Assembly: GCF_030159595.1 (NCBI RefSeq)
Contig: NZ_BSKJ01000009.1
Span: 1 to 64,000 of the forward strand
Direction of reading: 5' to 3'
Source of the DNA: Pseudomonas putida
GTDB lineage: Bacteria; Pseudomonadota; Gammaproteobacteria; Pseudomonadales; Pseudomonadaceae
DNA length: 64,000 nt
Both the position numbers and the translations under genes were made by a program. Below, one piece after another: positions 60,376-64,000 of this stretch. Below the pieces are notes generated by a model that was not told the origin of the DNA, did no database searches, and saw only the letters and a list, made by a program, of their open reading frames with translations. Position 1 is the first letter of the stretch. Each line of letters starts with the position of its first letter.

Positions 60376-60390
60376 TGATAATACTTCTCA
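60376..60390. promoter_or_regulatory. Fur-like box between the siderophore binding-protein and ATPase genes
   Basis: TGATAATACTTCTCA matches the 7-1-7 Fur model at 12 of 14 scored positions. It lies in the 109-base gap between divergent starts and could control both. TAGAAT at 60410-60415 is a possible -10 for the ATPase gene. Confidence 0.68.
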
Positions 60391-60450
60391 TACAGATAAT
60401 TCCATCATGTAGAATACGTTCCGCAAAATGCGCACGACCAAGGACCGACC

Positions 60451-61242
60451 ATGAGCCCTCGCCTGCAAGCCCGCGCACTGACCCTGCGCCGTGATACCCG
60501 AACGCTGTCGCACGACCTGTCGCTGGACATCCCCGACGGTGGTTTCACCGTGATCGTCGGCCCCAACGCCTGCGGCAAGTCGACCCTGCTGGCGGCGCTC
60601 TCGCGGCTGCTGGCACCCCGTTGCGGCCAGGTACTGCTCGATGGCCAGGACATCCAGTCGCGCCCCGCCAAGGAGGTGGCCCGGCGCCTGGCTCTGCTAC
60701 CACAGAGCGCCAACGCACCGGACGGGATCCGTGTGGCCGAACTGGTCGCGCGCGGGCGCTACCCGCACCAGCGCCTATGGCGGCAGTGGTCCGTCGAAGA
60801 TGAGCAAGCGGTGCAGCGGGCGATGCATGCGACCGGCATCGAAGACCTGGCCGAACGGCCACTGCAGGCACTGTCTGGTGGTCAGCGCCAGCGCGTGTGG
60901 ATTGCCATGGTGCTGGCCCAGGAAACGCCGTTGCTGTTGCTCGACGAGCCCACCACTTACCTGGACATCGCCCACCAGTACGAATTGCTGGAGTTGTTGC
61001 GCGACCTGAATCGCCAGGGGCGCACCATTGTTGCGGTGCTGCACGACCTTAACCAGGCCTGCCGCTATGCCAGCCACCTGGTGGCCATGCGCGATGGCGC
61101 CATCGTTGCCCAGGGCGCACCGGCAGAGATATTTACCGAGGCGCTGGTGCAGCAGGTGTTCGGGTTGTCGGGGCTGGTGATCGAGGACCCGGTGAGCGGG
61201 ACGCCGATGCTGGTGCCGCGTGGGCGTCATGAAGCGCGTTAA
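60451..61242 (+). CDS. Iron-siderophore ABC transporter ATPase (FepC-like)
   Basis: 263 residues. Walker A is VGPNACGKSTLLAAL, the signature motif is LSGGQRQRVWIAMVLAQ, Walker B is LLLLDEPTTYLDIAHQ and the H-loop is VAVLHDLNQACRYA. It energises the two FecCD permeases encoded on the other strand. The ATG at 60451 gives the standard N-terminus. A REP pair follows the gene. Confidence 0.93.
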   Translation: MSPRLQARALTLRRDTRTLSHDLSLDIPDGGFTVIVGPNACGKSTLLAALSRLLAPRCGQVLLDGQDIQSRPAKEVARRLALLPQSANAPDGIRVAELVARGRYPHQRLWRQWSVEDEQAVQRAMHATGIEDLAERPLQALSGGQRQRVWIAMVLAQETPLLLLDEPTTYLDIAHQYELLELLRDLNRQGRTIVAVLHDLNQACRYASHLVAMRDGAIVAQGAPAEIFTEALVQQVFGLSGLVIEDPVSGTPMLVPRGRHEAR

Positions 61243-61273
61243 GGCCGTTCACATAAGCCCGGCCAGCCAGGGC

Positions 61274-61364
61274 CCCTGTGGGAGCGGGTTTACCCGCGAA
61301 GAATACGACGCGGTGCATGGCACCGGCTGCGCAGGTGTTCGCGGGTGAACCCGCTCCCACAGGG
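61274..61364. repeat. Inverted pair of Pseudomonas REP elements
   Basis: Two 27-base arms (61274-61300 and 61338-61364), inverted copies with GGAGCGGGTTTACCCGCGAA-type cores, lie 37 bases apart between the convergent ATPase and IclR genes. They differ by a few bases from the pair at 51825-51942 (GGGTTTACCC instead of GGGCTTGCCC), a second REP subtype. Confidence 0.87.
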
Positions 61365-61386
61365 ATCGCGCAGGCTTTGGACACGC

Positions 61387-62205
61387 TTAAACGGGTAACA
61401 CCGGTTCAGGAGCCCCCAGCATGCGCCCACCGGTTGCCTGGTTGACCAACCCCGCTTCATGGAACAGCGCCTGCCGATCCTCCGGGGTGCGCAGTTGCCC
61501 AAGGTCGGTCACCGTGGTCATCACGCACACAATCTCCTGCTGCGCATCGAACACCGGCGCCGCCTGCCCGGTGACGCTCGACAGCAAGTGGCTGGTCAAC
61601 TCGGCCCAGCAATGCTGGCGGATCTGCTCCAGCACCTTGGCGCTGGGCGGTGTGCCGCGAAAATGCGCAGGCTGCAACTTGCGTGCAGCATCGATGGTGG
61701 CCTTGGGCAGAAACGCCTGAAAGATCAGCCCACAGGCGGTGTTGTCGATGGGCAGGATATCGCCCAAGGCCAGCGGGTTGATCGAAAAGTAGGCGCTGCG
61801 GTACCAACGCACCAGCGTCGGGCCACGGTCGGTCCAGATCGCCACCCCGCCACTGGCGGCATGCCGCTGGGCCAGGCCCTTCATGTGCCGGGCGGCAATT
61901 TCCACGGCGTCCACCCGCTTGAGTGCGCCAATGCCAATGCTGAGCGCGGCCGGACCCAGGTCGTACAGCGCGCTGGCCGGGTCCTGCCTGGCCAGCCCTT
62001 CCTTTACCAGGCTTTGCAGGTAACGGTGCGCCGTAGAGCCGCCAGTACCGGTGCGCCGGGCCACTTCGCCCAGGCTCAGTTCGTTCTCCGCATTGGCCAG
62101 CACATTCAGGAACCGCGCGGCAATCGACACCGACTGGATGGTACCGGAACGCTTCTCGCCCGGGCTCTCCGGTTCCGCGTCGGCGGGGGACTGCAAAGTG
62201 TTCAA
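61387..62205 (-). CDS. IclR-family transcriptional regulator
   Basis: About 272 residues with an N-terminal winged HTH (about 30-85, LSLGEVARRTGTGGSTAHRY and LQSLVKEG) and an IclR effector domain (about 100-265, with PIDNTACGLIFQAFLP and a C-terminal Cys in EIVCVMTTVTDLG). No ATG is near. The TTG at 62205 follows GAGGAG by nine bases; the frame can open at GTG 62250. It is divergent from a TonB receptor gene and a palindrome lies between, so it probably controls iron or substrate uptake by that receptor. Confidence 0.85.
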   Translation of the reverse strand: MNTLQSPADAEPESPGEKRSGTIQSVSIAARFLNVLANAENELSLGEVARRTGTGGSTAHRYLQSLVKEGLARQDPASALYDLGPAALSIGIGALKRVDAVEIAARHMKGLAQRHAASGGVAIWTDRGPTLVRWYRSAYFSINPLALGDILPIDNTACGLIFQAFLPKATIDAARKLQPAHFRGTPPSAKVLEQIRQHCWAELTSHLLSSVTGQAAPVFDAQQEIVCVMTTVTDLGQLRTPEDRQALFHEAGLVNQATGGRMLGAPEPVLPV

Positions 62206-62356
62206 CAGGGCTATCTCCTCATTTCTGATTATCCGGCCAGGCGCCACCACGGTGGCCGGTTAGCGCGGCTGCCTATCATACCGCCAGCAACCCCGGCCTG
62301 GCGCGAGTGCCGGTGAGTTCAGGCACCACCATACCACTTTGAGGAATAGATTCTTT

Positions 62357-62371
62357 ATTGCGGAACGCAAT
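62357..62371. promoter_or_regulatory. Palindrome between the IclR gene and the TonB receptor gene
   Basis: ATTGCG-GAA-CGCAAT is a perfect 6-bp dyad with a 3-base centre, about 55 bases before the receptor start. Its size and the GCGGAACGC core resemble sites of IclR-family regulators. Confidence 0.55.
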
Positions 62372-62425
62372 GGCACCGTGATACCTTGTACCGCAAACGA
62401 GGATCGTTCTCATTTGGAGGTTGTC

Positions 62426-64000
62426 TTGAAGTACCCTGCGCAACGCTCGTTCAGCCATGGATTCGGTGTGCTGACCCTGTCTACCCTGCTTGCTGCACCC
62501 CACGCCCTGGCCGAACAGGCCTCTACCGCTGGTAGCTCGCAACTGGTCCTCACCCCCGTTGTGGTCAGCGGTGAAAAGGTGGAACGTGACCTGCGCAACA
62601 CGGCCTCGTCGGTGTCGGTGAAAAGCGCCAGCGAAATCGACAGCCTCAAGACCGGCAACGCCTCGGTGCACGAAGTGCTCAACGACGTGCCCAACGTGAT
62701 CTACACCGATTCGGTGGGCGCGCCGATCATTCGCGGCCAGGACACCCAGGGCCCGAACAACGGCGCCAACGTGTTCTGGGGCGGCACCGTGCCACGCGCC
62801 ACCATCAACCTCGATGGGCACTACCTGAACTACAACGAGATGTACTTTGGCGCGCCGTCTGTGTGGGACGTGGACAGCATCGAGGTGTACCGTGGCCCGC
62901 AGACCACCAGCCAGGGCGCCAACGCCATCGCCGGGGCCATCGTGGTCAAGACCAAAGACCCGACCTTCACCCCCGAGGCGGCCTACCAGGCCGAGATCGG
63001 CAGCTACCACTCGCGGCGCACGTCGCTGGCAGTGTCCGGGCCGCTGACCGACAACCTGGCCGGGCGCATGGCGCTGGATTATTCGGCACGCGACACCTTC
63101 ATCGACTACACCAACCCCGCGTTTGCCAGCCACGACACCGACCAGGACTTCCGCGCCCTGAACCTGCGCGGCAAGCTGCTGTGGCTGCCCGAGGCGGTGC
63201 CTGGCCTGGGCCTGAAGTACACCTTCGCCCACGGCGACTCCAACCGCCCCACCCAGGAAGCGGCCTCGCGCCCGTTCCACGACCTGGACCATACCGGCGC
63301 CACCATGCCCAGCTGGCACCAGCAGAGCAACACGCACATCGTCGACGTGGACTACGCGCTGGACAACGGCGTGAAGCTGTTCAACCAGACCCAGTATTCG
63401 CTGTCCAACGTGCACCGGGTCATTGGCGTGGCGAACGGCGGCGATGCCGACATTCGCCAGAAGAACTTCTCCAACGAAACCCGCGTCACCTTCGGCGAGC
63501 AGCAGGACACCCTCAGCGGCATGGCCGGCCTGTACCTGGCACGCACCGATTCGGATGAAATCCTGTACTACAGCGGTATTTCCGACTTCGACGACACCAA
63601 GCGCAACCTGGGCGTGTTCGGCGAAGTCAGCTACCGCCTGACCGACCGCTGGACGCTCACCACCGCCTTGCGCCTGCAGCAGGACAAGATCCAGCGCAGC
63701 GGCACCTCGCCGTTCGCCGTTAACGGGCTGGACTACGACAAGACCTTCACCGCCTTCCTGCCCAAGGTGTCGCTGGCCTATGCCCTGACCCCGCAGTGGA
63801 CCGTCGGCGGCATGGTCAGCCGTGGCTACAACCCGGGCGGCGTATCGCTGAACCTGAGCAGCAAGCGCTTCGAGGCGTTCGATGACGAGCGCATGTGGAA
63901 CTACGAACTGTTCGCCCGCGCCAGCCTGCTGGACGACCGCCTGCACCTGAACGCCAACCTGTTCTACATGGACATGCAGGATGCCCAGTACAACATCCCG
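62426..64000 (+). CDS. TonB-dependent receptor, partial (cut by the window edge)
   Basis: The first 525 codons of an outer-membrane receptor are present. A signal peptide (LTLSTLLAAPHALA) is followed by a TonB box-like VVVSGEK, the plug (NDVPNVIYTDSVGAPIIRGQ, VDSIEVYRGPQTTSQGANAI) and the first part of the beta-barrel. No STN domain is present, so it does not signal like IutA. Start is TTG at 62426 with GGAGG five bases upstream; no in-frame ATG fits the signal peptide. It lies downstream of the siderophore ABC genes and probably supplies them; the ligand is unknown. Confidence 0.88.
   Translation, partial: MKYPAQRSFSHGFGVLTLSTLLAAPHALAEQASTAGSSQLVLTPVVVSGEKVERDLRNTASSVSVKSASEIDSLKTGNASVHEVLNDVPNVIYTDSVGAPIIRGQDTQGPNNGANVFWGGTVPRATINLDGHYLNYNEMYFGAPSVWDVDSIEVYRGPQTTSQGANAIAGAIVVKTKDPTFTPEAAYQAEIGSYHSRRTSLAVSGPLTDNLAGRMALDYSARDTFIDYTNPAFASHDTDQDFRALNLRGKLLWLPEAVPGLGLKYTFAHGDSNRPTQEAASRPFHDLDHTGATMPSWHQQSNTHIVDVDYALDNGVKLFNQTQYSLSNVHRVIGVANGGDADIRQKNFSNETRVTFGEQQDTLSGMAGLYLARTDSDEILYYSGISDFDDTKRNLGVFGEVSYRLTDRWTLTTALRLQQDKIQRSGTSPFAVNGLDYDKTFTAFLPKVSLAYALTPQWTVGGMVSRGYNPGGVSLNLSSKRFEAFDDERMWNYELFARASLLDDRLHLNANLFYMDMQDAQYNIP

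Noticed and set aside
62390..62415. Fur box immediately before the TonB receptor
   Set aside because: The best alignment around GGATCGTTCTCATT matches only about 9 of 14 positions of the 7-1-7 model, close to what chance allows.
62276..63946. A 556-codon minus-strand open frame at the right end
   Set aside because: It is the antisense shadow of the TonB receptor gene, which has a signal peptide, plug motifs and a ribosome site on the plus strand.
1..64000. CRISPR arrays, prophage, insertion sequences, tRNA genes
   Set aside because: No direct-repeat/spacer pattern, no transposase, integrase or phage structural gene, and no tRNA-like cloverleaf was recognised; REP pairs were the only dispersed repeats seen.

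Overview
The window looks like chromosomal DNA of a Pseudomonas putida-group bacterium. GC is high, codon use is Pseudomonas-like, and there are Pseudomonas REP elements. Several gene neighbourhoods match what I remember of P. putida: the Mrp antiporter operon, the fadx-type beta-oxidation operon, phnW-phnX, the aerobactin receptor with the hybrid regulator IutY, miaE, and NAD-linked formate dehydrogenase. No prophage, insertion sequence, CRISPR array or tRNA gene was recognised. The left edge holds the promoters and boxA leader of an rRNA operon that reads out of the window on the minus strand. The right edge cuts through a TonB-dependent receptor gene.

Layout. 0-7.4 kb: rrn leader, an RhtA-type exporter, a small lipoprotein, a proline-specific aminopeptidase, a GlxA-type AraC regulator facing a cysteine hydrolase, and an XRE-cupin regulator divergent from a second EamA exporter. 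7.5-13.6 kb: six-gene group-2 Mrp cation/proton antiporter operon with fused A and B subunits. 13.6-15.5 kb: small unknown genes and a DksA paralogue lacking two of the four zinc-finger cysteines. 15.7-21.3 kb: five-gene beta-oxidation operon. 21.4-30.4 kb: two very large tandem paralogues (about 1,480 and 1,500 aa). Each has a toxin-like N-terminal region, leucine-rich repeats, and a C-terminal NEL-type E3 ubiquitin ligase domain with a Cys-x-Asp motif. 30.5-35.7 kb: AraC regulator, 2-aminoethylphosphonate degradation (LysR, phnW, phnX) and an AI-2E family membrane protein. 35.7-42 kb: TrhP-like tRNA hydroxylation protein behind a perfect ANR/FNR box, a DUF411 metal-binding protein with a membrane partner, an alpha/beta hydrolase, ZapE and an aldose dehydrogenase. 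42-45 kb: an agmatinase-family ureohydrolase, a polyamine-type binding protein and a divergent LysR regulator. 45-49 kb: iutA-iutY cell-surface signalling. 49-52 kb: LEA lipoprotein, DUF883 protein, miaE, and a tandem universal stress protein behind an ANR-like box. 52-57 kb: fdsGBAD formate dehydrogenase. 57.4-64 kb: siderophore ABC transporter, IclR regulator and TonB receptor.

How it fits together. Two iron-uptake modules carry Fur-like sites. Two genes carry ANR-type sites, one encoding a tRNA hydroxylation factor and one a stress protein divergent from the oxygen-using tRNA hydroxylase MiaE. Two EamA exporters share an unusual palindromic operator with the XRE-cupin regulator. The most notable locus is the NEL-ligase pair: eukaryote-directed enzymes with no delivery system in view.
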